From: a virus
Virus record (IMG/VR): IMGVR_UViG_3300036791_001907
Coordinates: 1-64,000 of that record
Direction: 5' to 3' (one strand)
DNA length: 64,000 nt
The notes beneath the pieces are model-generated. The model saw only the letters and a list, made by a program, of their open reading frames with translations. It was not told where the DNA came from and made no database searches. Positions 37,039 to 47,012 of this stretch are shown one piece after another (the stretch's first letter is position 1; the number at the start of each line of letters is the position of its first letter). The translations under genes and the position numbers were made by a program.

Positions 37039-38853
37039 ATGCCCGGGACATGGATCAACCGCATCCAGCACGTCAACGACGGCGAGCCCGTCAGCGGCGC
37101 CGTCGACAGCCGGCCGACCCGCGGCCTCGAAGGCAACACCCAGTACCTCAAGGACCGGCTTGACTCCGCCGAGCTGGGCGAAGGGGTCTGCGCCTACGGT
37201 GAGACGGTCGAGGCCGCGGCGGCCGTCGGCATGCCCGTCTACCGCAACAGCGTCACGGCGCAGTACGAGCGGGCCTTCGCCGCCGTCGTGCCGGACCCGG
37301 CGACCGGTGTGCTCGTGCCGGCCCCGTCCTGCGACTGCGTGGGCATCATCATCTTCAAGTACAACGCCACCCTGGCCGACATCCTCCTGGGCGGCCAGCG
37401 GCAGGTCGATCTTTCGGCGGCCGTCGATCCCACGCTGCTCGTCGATGGCGTGGCGCTCCCGGGCCGGTATTACCTGTCCAGCGCCACGCCCGGCATGCTC
37501 GTCCAGCAGCGTCCCCCCGTCTCGGTCTCGGTGCTGGTCTACACCGATGACGGCCTGGCGATCGTCCAGCCGGTGCAGCGCGACTTCCTCGAAGACCACA
37601 TTCATTACAAGGTCCAGCTCTATGCGCAGCCGGCCGGAACCAATGTCATCAGCGCGGGCCGCCACTCGGTGGGTTCACCGGACCCGACCCTGCCGGGCTG
37701 GCTGCCGGCCGGCCACCCCAGCTTCAACGGCCGGGCGCCGACCGGCGCCGCGTTCGGTTACAACCTGGCGGCGCACCCGCAGCTCTCGCGGATCTTCCCG
37801 CCGATCCCCCCGTCGGGAGCGGTCGTCTACCTCGATCGCGGCGAGGACAGTACCGGCGGCAAGCTGGTCCCCATGGGTCCCGGCGGCCTGTGCTCAGTCG
37901 ACTCGTTCGGCATCTGGTGGATGAGCGACTGTCAGGATGATGCCCCCTGGCCTGTGAACTGGTCCGCCCCCATCAACGACCAGACCGGTAACGCATCCAG
38001 CGGCCCCGAATGCCCGCGGATCGTGGACTTCGTGATCACGCTGTCCTACACCATGATGGTCTTCACCACCGAGCGCACCTGTGTGACCAGCTTGCAGCCA
38101 GCCGAGGGCAGCCCGCTGGTGTTCACCGACTGCGACGGCGATCCCGCGACGACCGGCGATCTGCTGGCCGACATGGATCTCAGGTTCCTGGTCGGCCCCG
38201 GCCCGGTCACCGGCAGCCTGGTCTTCAAGGAGCTGGACGGCGCCACCTTCTATCAGGGCCTCGTGGTCGAGGGGCTGACGGCCGGCCCCGGCTGCGCGCT
38301 CTCCTCCACGAACCCGACGCCCCAACCCGGCGGCGGCACCCTCCATCAGGGGATCGTCCAGGTCGCGATCGACACGGCGCCCGCGGAGCAGGAATTGCCG
38401 GTCGACCTGATCCGGCTGGCGCAGACCGAGGAGCGGTTCTATCTCGAGATCCCCTACATCGGGTTTGACCCCGGGGTCTCGACCAGCCTGCGAATGCGTT
38501 TCTACGTCCCTCCCGACGGCCTGCCCGCCAGCCCCATGGTGGCGCTGCGGATGCAGCTCCTGGGCCGGTCCGCCGGCACGCTGCCGCAGCTCACCGTGAC
38601 CTACCGGATCCTGCCGCGGCCGCAGGTGGCGACCAACCTGCCGGACATGACCGCCGAGCAGGCCATGCAGATCGTCACCAACGTGCCGGTCGGGGCCAAC
38701 CAGTACATCGAGGTCCAGGGTACGGCGTTCTCCGTCAGCGCTGGCGACACGATCCTGGTCAACCTGGTGCGGAGCAACAACGACGGCTACACCGATGAGG
38801 TCGGGTTGCTCCGCCCGGTCGGCATCCTGACGGGCACGGGCCCGGGGAGCTGA
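37039..38853 (+). CDS. Fibre-type structural protein
   Basis: The 604-aa product opens with WINRIQHVNDGEPVSGAV then SRPTRGLEGNTQYLKDRLDS. This pattern (a short beta start, a stretch with RPT..LEGNT.YLK, then a helix) is common at the N-termini of phage fibre and tail-appendage proteins. The rest is beta-rich with several Cys residues (CDCVGIII, GPGCALSS). The ribosome site GGAGGAG lies about 6 nt upstream. Together with the five following genes it likely forms the distal baseplate appendages. Confidence 0.6.
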   Translation: MPGTWINRIQHVNDGEPVSGAVDSRPTRGLEGNTQYLKDRLDSAELGEGVCAYGETVEAAAAVGMPVYRNSVTAQYERAFAAVVPDPATGVLVPAPSCDCVGIIIFKYNATLADILLGGQRQVDLSAAVDPTLLVDGVALPGRYYLSSATPGMLVQQRPPVSVSVLVYTDDGLAIVQPVQRDFLEDHIHYKVQLYAQPAGTNVISAGRHSVGSPDPTLPGWLPAGHPSFNGRAPTGAAFGYNLAAHPQLSRIFPPIPPSGAVVYLDRGEDSTGGKLVPMGPGGLCSVDSFGIWWMSDCQDDAPWPVNWSAPINDQTGNASSGPECPRIVDFVITLSYTMMVFTTERTCVTSLQPAEGSPLVFTDCDGDPATTGDLLADMDLRFLVGPGPVTGSLVFKELDGATFYQGLVVEGLTAGPGCALSSTNPTPQPGGGTLHQGIVQVAIDTAPAEQELPVDLIRLAQTEERFYLEIPYIGFDPGVSTSLRMRFYVPPDGLPASPMVALRMQLLGRSAGTLPQLTVTYRILPRPQVATNLPDMTAEQAMQIVTNVPVGANQYIEVQGTAFSVSAGDTILVNLVRSNNDGYTDEVGLLRPVGILTGTGPGS

Positions 38854-38854
38854 C

Positions 38855-39802
38855 ATGCCGACCGGGATCTGGAACTTAGAGTTTTTGAACCACAACTCGC
38901 AGCGGTCCTACCCGCTGGCCGAGGATGCCACCAAGACGGACCTGACGGGCACGTTCACGCTGCCTGACGACTTCATCGTCGAGCTTTACTTCCCCATCAA
39001 CGCCGGCAACGACGTCGACGCCGACCTGTTCTTCATCGCCTCGATCGCGGTCTTCGCAACCGGTTTCAATATCTCTATTGGTTACAATGACGGTTCCGCA
39101 AACCCGCCCATCGTTGCCTCGGCGATCATCAGCCAGACCACCTTCACGCCCAACCTGTCCTACGCGCTGCCCGGCGTCGAGCCGTTCGACGACTCGGTGG
39201 GCAAGATCGTCATCGGCCGGCTCGACTCGATCAACCTCCAGCCCTCCGGCCAGTTCTTCTTCAGCTACGAGGGGGGCAAGCTTGATAGCGACGCCATCCG
39301 GCCCCAGATCCGCGGCATCCAGTCGATCCGCGTCCTCAACAATGGCGAACTCAGCGACCGCCTGACGGGGCATGTGATCCTCTCGGCGGGCACCAACTTC
39401 CAGATCTCGGTCACCCAGGTAGCCGGCCAGCCTGCCCAGATCCGCTTCGATGCCGTCGACGGCGCCGGCCTGACCGAGAGCTGCGACTGCGAAGGTACGA
39501 TCAGCGGGCCGATCATGACGATCAACGGCCTGGCACCTGATATCAATGGTAACTTCGCCCTGGTCGGCAACCAGTGCCTCGATATCGAGCCGATCTCGAA
39601 CGGTCTTCAGCTCACCGACACCTGCTCGACGCCCTGTTGCGGCTGCACCGAGCTGGAGCAGATCACCCAGGAACTCCAGATCATCGGCAGCGGCGCGGCG
39701 ACCGTCGACAACTTCGTCCAGCAGCTTGCCGTCCAGATGAATACTTTTAGTCAAGTGATATTGGGTTCGCGCTTGAACGATCAGGGGTGCATGCAGTCCT
39801 AG
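38855..39802 (+). CDS. Fibre-type paralog 1 (N-terminal aromatic-Pro motif family)
   Basis: This 315-aa product contains an N-terminal motif NSQRSYPLAEDAT, shared in form with the next four genes. A later INGLAPDINGNFAL motif of the kind seen in tail fibres follows. The C-terminus has clustered Cys (STPCCGCTELEQ) and a short helix that could trimerise. Long beta segments lie between. It starts 1 nt after the previous stop (TGACATG). The function is inferred as a baseplate or fibre appendage. Confidence 0.6.
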   Translation: MPTGIWNLEFLNHNSQRSYPLAEDATKTDLTGTFTLPDDFIVELYFPINAGNDVDADLFFIASIAVFATGFNISIGYNDGSANPPIVASAIISQTTFTPNLSYALPGVEPFDDSVGKIVIGRLDSINLQPSGQFFFSYEGGKLDSDAIRPQIRGIQSIRVLNNGELSDRLTGHVILSAGTNFQISVTQVAGQPAQIRFDAVDGAGLTESCDCEGTISGPIMTINGLAPDINGNFALVGNQCLDIEPISNGLQLTDTCSTPCCGCTELEQITQELQIIGSGAATVDNFVQQLAVQMNTFSQVILGSRLNDQGCMQS

Positions 39803-39814
39803 AGGGCGACGCTG

Positions 39815-41152
39815 ATGTTGGTTCTCCCGACCGGCGGCATGGGTATCGGCGTCGAGGCCGAAGGGTCCAACTTTCCCTTCGTGGCTCCGAGCAGCGATAT
39901 CCAGGGTCTGCTTGCCGACCTCTGGGTGACGACCGATATCCCGTTCGCGCCGCCGCTGACCGTGACCCGGCTGGCGGGCTTCCAGGAAGCCTTCGATGGT
40001 TTGCCGTCGGCGGCCGGCATCACGATCACTGACGCCCAGAGCGCGACCGTCTTCGACTCGACCGGCGCGACCTACTGGTGGAAGGACTGGGGCGCCCGGC
40101 TGCGGATCCACGAGTGGCTCTTCGCGGGCTCGGTCTGCCGGGTCGTGCAGCACCGGGCCGTCCCCGCGGTCCGGGCGCCGTGGCCCGAGGAGATCGTGCC
40201 CGCCAGCGGCGTGCTCGACGAACGCACCTCGGAGCTGATGTCCCAGCGGCTGCTGGTCCTGAGCGAGGCGTCCAGCGGCGCGGCGGTCACGGGCGAGATC
40301 ACGCTGGCCGCCGGCTATAACATCGTGATCAGTGAAGCGCCCTATGCCGAGCCGCTGCGGAACACGACCATGCTGACCTTTAGCGCCATTCCCGGTAACG
40401 GTCTGGGCCGTGCCCCTGGTTGCCTGGCCCCCAGCAGCGCCATCCGCGCGATCAATGGCGTCAAGCCCGACGCACAGGGCAACTTCGCGCTCGCCGCCGG
40501 CCAGTGCTACTTTGTCCGGCAGCCGGTCAATGTCGTCGGCGCGCAGGGCGTGCCGATCGCGGCCACCCTGGACCTGGGCAACGACTGCGGGCCGTGCTGC
40601 GAATGCGACGACTTCGTCAATGTCCAGCAGGCCATCCTCAACATCGAAACACAGGTGCGGGGCACAGGGGCGCTGGCCGAGGCCACGCGTGATGAGATGA
40701 ACACGGGCATCGAACGATGGAACCAGCAGAAGGAATGTCGCGAAAGCCATGCGGTGTCGACGACGGCGGGCACCACGGCGCGGCTCTACGCCGACATCAA
40801 CATCCTGATCGGCAACCCGACGAACCAGTGCATGACCGAGCTCATGGTGAGCTTCACGGTCGTGACCCAGCCGGCGGGGCACTGGAGCGTGGTCCCGGGC
40901 ACGACCTACATCTCGGAGGCCAACTCGGCGGCGATGATCCCCTACCAGCTGGTCGGGCCCACTCCGAGCGGCGCCGCGGCCGCCCATCTCGACGCGATCA
41001 ATCCCGGATCCTCCGGCCGGGTGCGCACCCGGCTCGTCTGGGACTACCCGATGCCGCCGGGAACGATGCTCACCGTCACGGTGAAGGTCGACGGCCGGTC
41101 TGCCGGCAACCTGTTCCCGCAGTACGCCGCGTACACGACCATCATGACCTGA
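39815..41152 (+). CDS. Fibre-type paralog 2
   Basis: The 445-aa product begins MLVLPTGGMGIGVEAEGSNF followed by PFV, matching the aromatic-Pro motif of its neighbours. A central INGVKPDAQGNFAL and a Cys cluster (CGPCCECDDFVNVQQ) parallel paralog 1. A C-terminal beta domain of about 130 residues (YADINILIGNP, LMVSFTVVTQPAGHWSV) appears only here. The shared motif order suggests duplication from a common ancestor followed by gain of different tips. Confidence 0.6.
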   Translation: MLVLPTGGMGIGVEAEGSNFPFVAPSSDIQGLLADLWVTTDIPFAPPLTVTRLAGFQEAFDGLPSAAGITITDAQSATVFDSTGATYWWKDWGARLRIHEWLFAGSVCRVVQHRAVPAVRAPWPEEIVPASGVLDERTSELMSQRLLVLSEASSGAAVTGEITLAAGYNIVISEAPYAEPLRNTTMLTFSAIPGNGLGRAPGCLAPSSAIRAINGVKPDAQGNFALAAGQCYFVRQPVNVVGAQGVPIAATLDLGNDCGPCCECDDFVNVQQAILNIETQVRGTGALAEATRDEMNTGIERWNQQKECRESHAVSTTAGTTARLYADINILIGNPTNQCMTELMVSFTVVTQPAGHWSVVPGTTYISEANSAAMIPYQLVGPTPSGAAAAHLDAINPGSSGRVRTRLVWDYPMPPGTMLTVTVKVDGRSAGNLFPQYAAYTTIMT

Positions 41153-41164
41153 GCGAGGAATTCC

Positions 41165-42895
41165 GTGGGTGCCATCAGCCAGGACTGGTACGCCGGTAAC
41201 GCGACCCGCGCCTACCCGCTCGACGACGCCGCGACGGCGCGCGACGACGCTGGTCTGGAGCTGCCGCCACAGATCCTGGTCGACTGTCGCGTTCGCTTCC
41301 CGCTCGACCTGGGGCAATTCGCCTACCTGGGGGGCGTGACCGTCGGGCCTGCCATTGTGACCGCCATCTTGATGGCCGCCCCGGACTCAGTCCGGCCACC
41401 GGCGGACGTGCCCCCCTACGGCACGCCCCTCCAGCCCCTGGGGGCCGTCTCGCTGCCGCGGCCGGTCGTACCCAACCGCCATTACCCGATCCAGCCGCTG
41501 GCCGACGGCGTCGGCGGCTGGATCGTGTTCGGCCGCGGGATCGATGAGTTCTACTCGGGCCGGTTCTCGACGCCGGCCCAGTCGCTGCTCCTGCCCCGGG
41601 TCGCCTCGGCCTATCATCCCCTGCCCATTCCCACCCTGGGCAAGCTGGGGCTGGCCGATGCGCTGACCGGCGTGGTCCAGCTTCTGGGCGGCACCGATCT
41701 GGAGGTCGTGCAGGACCTGCGCACCATCAATGGCGCCGAGGTTAGCGCCGTCATCATGCGGTTGACCGACAGCCTGAACCGCAACGTCTACCAGTTCTAC
41801 ACGGGTCCCTGCGACGGCCGCCCCGAGAGCCAGAGCTGCGGCACGCCGGTGCTTGAGTCGATCAACTCGGTTTCCCCCGACTGCAATGGGAACCTGACCA
41901 TTGACTTCAGAGGTGTGGATATCTATCCGTTCGAGGGGGGCGGCGGCCTCGCCCTGGATCTGGCGCTGGGCCTGGCCGATGTCTGTACCGGGCAAGACTA
42001 CTTGCCCGATGACACCGGCAAGCTCCCCAGCGACTACACGGGCGACTGCGCGCCGCCCGAACCACCCGTATCACCCACACCCACACCCACACCAACGCCG
42101 CCATTGCCGAGCGGCTGCACGGCGCTGCCCTTCTACGACAGCTTCGATGAGCCGGTCCTGTCCAATGCCTGGGTCATCTCCAACGGCGCCTTCGGCTTCG
42201 AGGCCGATGACTCGCCGGGCGAGCCCTTCGGTCTGATGGCACCGGGCACGGGCGCGCCGCTGCCCGGCCATCCTCCTGGTATTCCGGGGCTGCCCCCCTT
42301 GCACCGGGCGCAGGCGATCGCAGCCCTGGGCGGCACCCCGATCAACCAGTGCTATTCCGCGACCAGCCAGTCGCAGCGCAACGTGGTGGCATGGGACTGC
42401 GACTATGACTACCGGACGACGGACCTGACCTGCCTGACCCATCTCAAGCTGATGCCCGGGCCCCAGATCAATGGCGGCATCGTGTTCAACTACAACGGGA
42501 GCGACTCTCGCTCGGGCGGCCGGCCGACCTACAACATCGCCTCGGTCAACCCGGTCAGCGGCTACCTGGAGATCGACGCCTACACCGGTTACTCCATGCT
42601 GCCGCTGGTCATCGGGTGGTCATTCGCCGCCTACAATATCCCGCTTCCCCGCGCCGGCGACTGGTACGCGCTCCAGATCCGCACCCGGCCCGCTCCGATC
42701 GCCGGCTGGGCCTCGCGGATGCTGATCGACCTGACGCTCAGCGGGGTCTCGGACCCGCATTTCCCGGTGATGAGCATCCCCAACCAGCCCATCGGCGGTA
42801 ACACCGCGTCCCCCGCGCCCAGCAAGTTTGGCCTCGGTGCATACAACGCCTACACCCGGTTCAGCTTCTTCTCCCTGGAGGTGACCCCGCCATGA
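41165..42895 (+). CDS. Fibre-type paralog 3 with C-terminal lectin-like domain
   Basis: Start GTG 41165 follows GAGGAATT. The 576-aa product carries the motif NATRAYPLDDAAT near its N-terminus and INSVSPDCNGNLTI in the middle. A Pro/Thr linker (SPTPTPTPTPPLPS) separates these from residues about 320-576, a concanavalin/LamG-like sandwich. That domain includes FYDSFDEPVLSNAWVIS, LTHLKLMPGPQINGGIVFNY and DWYALQIRT. Such domains bind glycans, so this could be a receptor-binding tip. The stop overlaps the next start by ATGA. Confidence 0.65.
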   Translation: MGAISQDWYAGNATRAYPLDDAATARDDAGLELPPQILVDCRVRFPLDLGQFAYLGGVTVGPAIVTAILMAAPDSVRPPADVPPYGTPLQPLGAVSLPRPVVPNRHYPIQPLADGVGGWIVFGRGIDEFYSGRFSTPAQSLLLPRVASAYHPLPIPTLGKLGLADALTGVVQLLGGTDLEVVQDLRTINGAEVSAVIMRLTDSLNRNVYQFYTGPCDGRPESQSCGTPVLESINSVSPDCNGNLTIDFRGVDIYPFEGGGGLALDLALGLADVCTGQDYLPDDTGKLPSDYTGDCAPPEPPVSPTPTPTPTPPLPSGCTALPFYDSFDEPVLSNAWVISNGAFGFEADDSPGEPFGLMAPGTGAPLPGHPPGIPGLPPLHRAQAIAALGGTPINQCYSATSQSQRNVVAWDCDYDYRTTDLTCLTHLKLMPGPQINGGIVFNYNGSDSRSGGRPTYNIASVNPVSGYLEIDAYTGYSMLPLVIGWSFAAYNIPLPRAGDWYALQIRTRPAPIAGWASRMLIDLTLSGVSDPHFPVMSIPNQPIGGNTASPAPSKFGLGAYNAYTRFSFFSLEVTPP

Positions 42896-43653
42896 GGATC
42901 ACCTATCCGGAATTCCGCAGCGAGAACCTGGACTCGCGCTACCCGTTCGCCGACACGGCCACGCTCCTCTCCCGCGACAAGCTCGCCATCGATCCGGCGA
43001 TGCTCATCGACGCCGTGGTTTACCCCATTGGCGCCGCGGCGCGGCTCTACATTTCGACGATCGAGGTCTCGAACCGCCTGGTCACGATCTGGATCGGCGA
43101 CTCCACCCAGCCCCAGCTCGCGTCAGGGTCCTTTGACCCGCTGGCGCCGCTGGCCACGATCGTCCTGACGGATCCCTACGGCCGGCCGGCCGGCATGTTT
43201 GTCACTGATCCCATTCTTCTGGCCTCGGCCCAGGCGTGGCCGTCCGGCGCGCATACCTTCGATATCGGCAGCACCGAGTTCGCCGCCAGCTGCACGATCG
43301 CCACGCCGGAAGCCGGTGTCCGGGGTCTGATCACGGCGCAGGGCCCGCTGGCGGCCGGCGACGTCTGGCTGGTCGGCGAGGGGGGGATCATGATCAGCCT
43401 GGACGAGGATGGCTCGATCCGGGTCGACGTGGTGGGCGACCCGCTCTTCGCGCGCCGGCTCTGCACCCCGGTGAACCTGTTCGCCGCGCCCCGGTTCGTG
43501 CAGACGATCAATGGCGTGCCCCCCGGTCCCGACGGCGACTTCCAGATCGCCGTGGCGACCGCGAGCGCCGCCGATACGGTCCTGCGGATCATTCCCCAGC
43601 CCCCCGATACGCTGCGTATTGGCCTGGTGGGCCGGTCGGTCCAGGGAGGTTAG
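42892..43653 (+). CDS. Fibre-type paralog 4
   Basis: This 253-aa product carries the motif NLDSRYPFADTATLLSRD at residues 12-29. A later FVQTINGVPPGPDGDFQI matches the INGV-P element of the other paralogs. It is the shortest of the group and lacks the Cys cluster. Beta-rich throughout. It is coupled by ATGA to the previous gene. Confidence 0.6.
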   Translation: MRITYPEFRSENLDSRYPFADTATLLSRDKLAIDPAMLIDAVVYPIGAAARLYISTIEVSNRLVTIWIGDSTQPQLASGSFDPLAPLATIVLTDPYGRPAGMFVTDPILLASAQAWPSGAHTFDIGSTEFAASCTIATPEAGVRGLITAQGPLAAGDVWLVGEGGIMISLDEDGSIRVDVVGDPLFARRLCTPVNLFAAPRFVQTINGVPPGPDGDFQIAVATASAADTVLRIIPQPPDTLRIGLVGRSVQGG

Positions 43654-43655
43654 CC

Positions 43656-44630
43656 ATGGCGCTGCCGGGGTTCTACAACGAGAACGAGGGACGGGCCTAC
43701 CCGCTGGTGCCCTTCTCCAGCGTGACGCTGGGCCCGGATGATCCCAGCCCGCCGGTCCGGATCTCACTCCCCCTGGATACCCTGATCGACTTCGGCTGCC
43801 TGGTCGGCCTCGACGCCGAGTTCGACGATGCCCGGCACGTCATCTACCTGCACGAGGTCAGGCGTACAGGCAGCCAGTTCGCATTCGACTTCCGCTCAAA
43901 TGCCCCAGGTCTCCTGGACTACGCACTCATATTCACCCGGGACGTGGCCGACGGCGAGTATGCGACCGGCTACGCCGAGGCCACACCGCTAACCGGCCCC
44001 ACGGACGCCCAGGGGCCGCTCTGGGAGGGTTTCCTGGTCACCGGGACCATGGACAGCCTCGATGTCGTGCTGCCCTGGGACGGGGCCTTGACGGCCTCCA
44101 CCGGTGCGCAGGTCGAACCGGCCCTCGTCCAGAACCTGGGTCTCAGCTACCTCCGGACGATCAACCTGGCCAACCAGGACCGCACGCATGCATTGCCACC
44201 CCCCGGCTGTCCCGGCGACACGACCACCGACGACTACGCCTACATCGTCAACGCCACCGGCCTGGCGGGCGACCTCCGGTTCAAGGAAGGCTACAACCTG
44301 TCGATCCGGCAGACGGCCCGGACCAACTCCCTGGCCTTCTCGGCGATCCAGGGCGCCGGCGCCGGCGCGCAGTGCGGGGAAGTGCCGCTCTATGCCGGCG
44401 AGCAGCCCCCCGCGGGCAGCACCCTGCTGACGGGCGGCCCATCCTGCGACGAGGTCGTGACCAGCGTCAACGGCCTGACAGCCAGTACGATCCAGCTGGT
44501 CCCCGATCTGGGCACGCAGATCATCCCGTCGCCCGATGACCCGAACACGTTGATCGTCGACTTCGACCGCAACAACATGACGGTCTGCGGTCCCATCGTG
44601 ACGATCGTCGAGGACCTGGGCGATGGCTGA
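43656..44630 (+). CDS. Fibre-type paralog 5
   Basis: I start at ATG 43656, 6 nt after GGGAGG; the open frame continues far upstream inside paralog 4 but in another frame from it. The 324-aa product begins [20 protein letters not shown], again with the aromatic-Pro motif. It has a C-terminal [20 protein letters not shown] resembling the INGV element. The last codons overlap the collagen-like gene by 8 nt. Confidence 0.6.
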   Translation: MALPGFYNENEGRAYPLVPFSSVTLGPDDPSPPVRISLPLDTLIDFGCLVGLDAEFDDARHVIYLHEVRRTGSQFAFDFRSNAPGLLDYALIFTRDVADGEYATGYAEATPLTGPTDAQGPLWEGFLVTGTMDSLDVVLPWDGALTASTGAQVEPALVQNLGLSYLRTINLANQDRTHALPPPGCPGDTTTDDYAYIVNATGLAGDLRFKEGYNLSIRQTARTNSLAFSAIQGAGAGAQCGEVPLYAGEQPPAGSTLLTGGPSCDEVVTSVNGLTASTIQLVPDLGTQIIPSPDDPNTLIVDFDRNNMTVCGPIVTIVEDLGDG

Positions 44631-45690
44631 TCTACCAGATCCCATCTTCGATCCCGCGAAGTGCCCGGTACCGCCCCTGGCGCCGGTCAGCACCGAGCCG
44701 TTCATCAACGACTGCACGGTGCCCGACGCGCCGGATCCGATCTTCGACTTCCCGCCGGTGATCGATATCCCGATCATCGGCCCCAGCGGTCTCCAGGGGA
44801 TGCTCGGCATTCAGGGTCCGTCCGGCCTGCAAGGTCCACAGGGACCACAGGGTCCGCAGGGACCACAGGGACCACAGGGCATCCAGGGGCCGCAGGGACT
44901 GCAAAGTCCCGAGGGACCCGCCGGTCCCATGGGACCGCAGGGTTTCCCCGGTCCCGAGGGACCAGAAGGGCCGGAGGGGCCAGAGGGTCCTGAAGGGCCA
45001 GAGGGTCCTGAAGGGCCAGAAGGGGCGGCGGGACCGGACGGATCGCCGGGACCGTCGGGACCACCAGGGGCGCAGGGGCAGCAGGGGCAGCAGGGCGCCA
45101 AGGGAGCGTCTGGGCCCCAGGGAACCCAGGGAAACAGTGGTAACCGAGGCCCGCAAGGGTTGCAGGGGAATACCGGCAACTCGGGCCCGCAGGGAACGCA
45201 GGGGAACCAGGGAAATACCGGGTCGACGGGGAACCAGGGCCCGCAGGGGAACAAGGGCCCGGACGGCTCCCAGGGGGACAAGTACGCCATCGTGCCCCTG
45301 CACGGCGGCAAGGATGACTACGTTGGCCTGTTCTGCGCCGAGATGCCCGAGTCGCGGTTCTTCGATCTCTACGACGTCAGCAACATCGATGAGGGAAGCC
45401 ACCTGGTCTGCCGGCTTGATCACCGGTTCATCGACGTCTGCGTGCCGGGCTCGATCGTGCCGGTCTCGGTGGCGCCCAACCGGCCCTGCCAGGTCGGCGT
45501 CGCGGTCAAGGACGGCGGCATCTGGATGGACATCGTCGCCAGTACGCACGGCGTGCCGACCCGCCTGACCGTGACCGTCTCGGGCATCCGCCGCGGCAAG
45601 AAGGGAGACCGGTTCCCGGCCTTCAAGGCCGATACGGCGCAGCGGAACCGGGCATTCTGGTCCCAGGCTTACGAGCCCGGAACGGACTAA
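44623..45690 (+). CDS. Collagen-like fibre protein
   Basis: In this 355-aa product residues about 53-220 are some 55 Gly-X-Y triplets with one break (SPE). They include a run of eight GPE and runs of GPQ, and should form a collagen-like triple helix roughly 45-50 nm long. The N-terminus ([26 protein letters not shown]) is a Pro-rich anchor with two Cys. Residues 221-355 form a globular tip ([38 protein letters not shown]). Collagen-like stalks are common in phage tail fibres. It is the last large gene of the fibre group. Confidence 0.8.
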   Translation: MADLPDPIFDPAKCPVPPLAPVSTEPFINDCTVPDAPDPIFDFPPVIDIPIIGPSGLQGMLGIQGPSGLQGPQGPQGPQGPQGPQGIQGPQGLQSPEGPAGPMGPQGFPGPEGPEGPEGPEGPEGPEGPEGPEGAAGPDGSPGPSGPPGAQGQQGQQGAKGASGPQGTQGNSGNRGPQGLQGNTGNSGPQGTQGNQGNTGSTGNQGPQGNKGPDGSQGDKYAIVPLHGGKDDYVGLFCAEMPESRFFDLYDVSNIDEGSHLVCRLDHRFIDVCVPGSIVPVSVAPNRPCQVGVAVKDGGIWMDIVASTHGVPTRLTVTVSGIRRGKKGDRFPAFKADTAQRNRAFWSQAYEPGTD

Positions 45691-45779
45691 ACATCCGCCT
45701 GAAAACCTGTCATCTATGGTGAGGCCGTCCCTGGTGTGGGGCCGACCCGGTTCGCCGCCCCGATAAGGACTCTGATCCG

Positions 45780-46106
45780 ATGAAGAAGCCATCCAAGATG
45801 ATCGACCCCAAGGTGCTCAAGGTCGACATGCTGGAACTGCTCGCCAAGGCCAAGAAGAAGGGGCTGACGGTCGATGAGGCCGCCGCCCTGCTGCTCGGCC
45901 AGGAGACGTACGCGCACTACATCAAGGACAAGAAGTACGTCCATGAATGGGCCCAGTCGATGCTCCAGAAGCTCGCCAAGGAGCAGCTGGCCATCCTCAA
46001 GGACGACCGTTACGTCCTGGTGCCGACGCCGATCTTGCAGGACACGCCGCCGGCGCCGGAAGAGTATCTGCCGTCCGAGGTCGTCAAGCGCGGCAAGCAA
46101 AAGTGA
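45780..46106 (+). CDS. Small helical protein of unknown function
   Basis: This 108-aa, Lys-rich, helical protein (VDMLELLAKAKKKGLTVDEA, QSMLQKLAKEQLAILKDDRY) has a C-terminal Pro-rich tail. The helix-strand order near LAILKDDRYVLVPTP recalls a winged-helix wing but is too weak to call. An 89-nt gap after the collagen-like gene contains no clear terminator, so it may be co-transcribed. Confidence 0.5.
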   Translation: MKKPSKMIDPKVLKVDMLELLAKAKKKGLTVDEAAALLLGQETYAHYIKDKKYVHEWAQSMLQKLAKEQLAILKDDRYVLVPTPILQDTPPAPEEYLPSEVVKRGKQK

Positions 46107-46176
46107 TCGAAGGGTCGCCCCGCGTGGGGACGTCCGCTATGCTAGGCGGAACGCACTGGGGTCAGGAGGACACGCG

Positions 46177-46662
46177 ATGGCCACGACGTCTACGGTCCAG
46201 CAGTTCGGGGACGCCATGGTCGTCGCGGTCGGCGGCCTGTCGATCACGGTGTTGCCCACATTCCAGCAGGGGTATGTGCCCAACGTGGTCGACGGCTTCC
46301 GGTTTACCATCCAGATCACCGGCGCGACCCAGATGCCGACCAAGATCTTCCGCTACCGGCTGGTGCCAACCAAGATCCAGCCTGCGGTCAACCAGCCGCC
46401 TACTGCCATTGAGTACCTGGGCACGCTCGACGGCGTGTGCAGCCCAGCTGACCTGGAAGACTTCCCCGAGGACTGGCCAGTCCAGAATGCGAGACCACCA
46501 TGGTACCGGCTCGACTACGTCGACCTGATCGTCCGCAGCCGCTCGATCGCCGACCAGGCGTACCAGGCCATCCTGTTCGAGGTGCAATCGCTGGTCGATA
46601 CCCTCTACCTCATGAACCAGCAGGTCGCGGCGCCGCCGGTCACCATCACGCCGGGGGGTTGA
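46177..46662 (+). CDS. Virion-type protein of unknown function
   Basis: Start ATG 46177 lies 7 nt after AGGAGG. The 161-aa product has beta strands (MPTKIFRYRLVPTKIQP) then DGVCSPADLEDFPEDWPV and PPWYRLDYVDLIVRSRS with a C-terminal helix. The C-S-P-x-D-L-x-x-F-P pattern looks conserved, and I believe related proteins occur near tail genes of large phages. No function is known to me. Confidence 0.55.
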   Translation: MATTSTVQQFGDAMVVAVGGLSITVLPTFQQGYVPNVVDGFRFTIQITGATQMPTKIFRYRLVPTKIQPAVNQPPTAIEYLGTLDGVCSPADLEDFPEDWPVQNARPPWYRLDYVDLIVRSRSIADQAYQAILFEVQSLVDTLYLMNQQVAAPPVTITPGG

Positions 46663-46664
46663 AC

Positions 46665-46985
46665 ATGCTGCCGGATCAGCCCCGCGGCCCCGCGCACAAC
46701 CTGGTCGTGATCGAGAACCATCTGATCGACTCGCTGGCGGCCAACGACATGTTCCGCCGCGAGTTCCCCTACCTGGCCGCGCTGGTGCGGCCCAAGACGG
46801 GCCAGGGCTGCCGCCGCTGCCCCAAGAAGCAGCGGGCCACCCTGGCCGAGTACCGCACGTTCAAGGATAACCTGGCGGCGCTCCAGCCCGAGGAGAAGAT
46901 CCGCTTCAAGCAGTTCCTGAACGCGAAGCAGGTCCGGGTCGTGCACGTCAACGCGGCCAACCGGATCACCAACCGGATCTTCTGA
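46665..46985 (+). CDS. Small Cys-pair protein, conserved phage type
   Basis: This 106-aa product starts 2 nt after the previous stop. It contains GQGCRRCPKKQR followed by a helix (YRTFKDNLAAL) and FKQFLNAKQVRVVHVN. This arrangement (CxxC, helix, a K-x-x-LN-x-KQVRV strand) recurs in small proteins of T4-like and other large phages whose role is unknown. It is the last gene before the strong terminator at 47013. Confidence 0.55.
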   Translation: MLPDQPRGPAHNLVVIENHLIDSLAANDMFRREFPYLAALVRPKTGQGCRRCPKKQRATLAEYRTFKDNLAALQPEEKIRFKQFLNAKQVRVVHVNAANRITNRIF

Positions 46986-47012
46986 TCCGGGATCATTGAT
47001 AGCAACCGATGA

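Noticed and set aside
45691-45779. Terminator after the collagen-like gene
   Set aside because: Only a 5-bp GGGGC/GCCCC stem with a 14-nt loop and no T-tract can be drawn.
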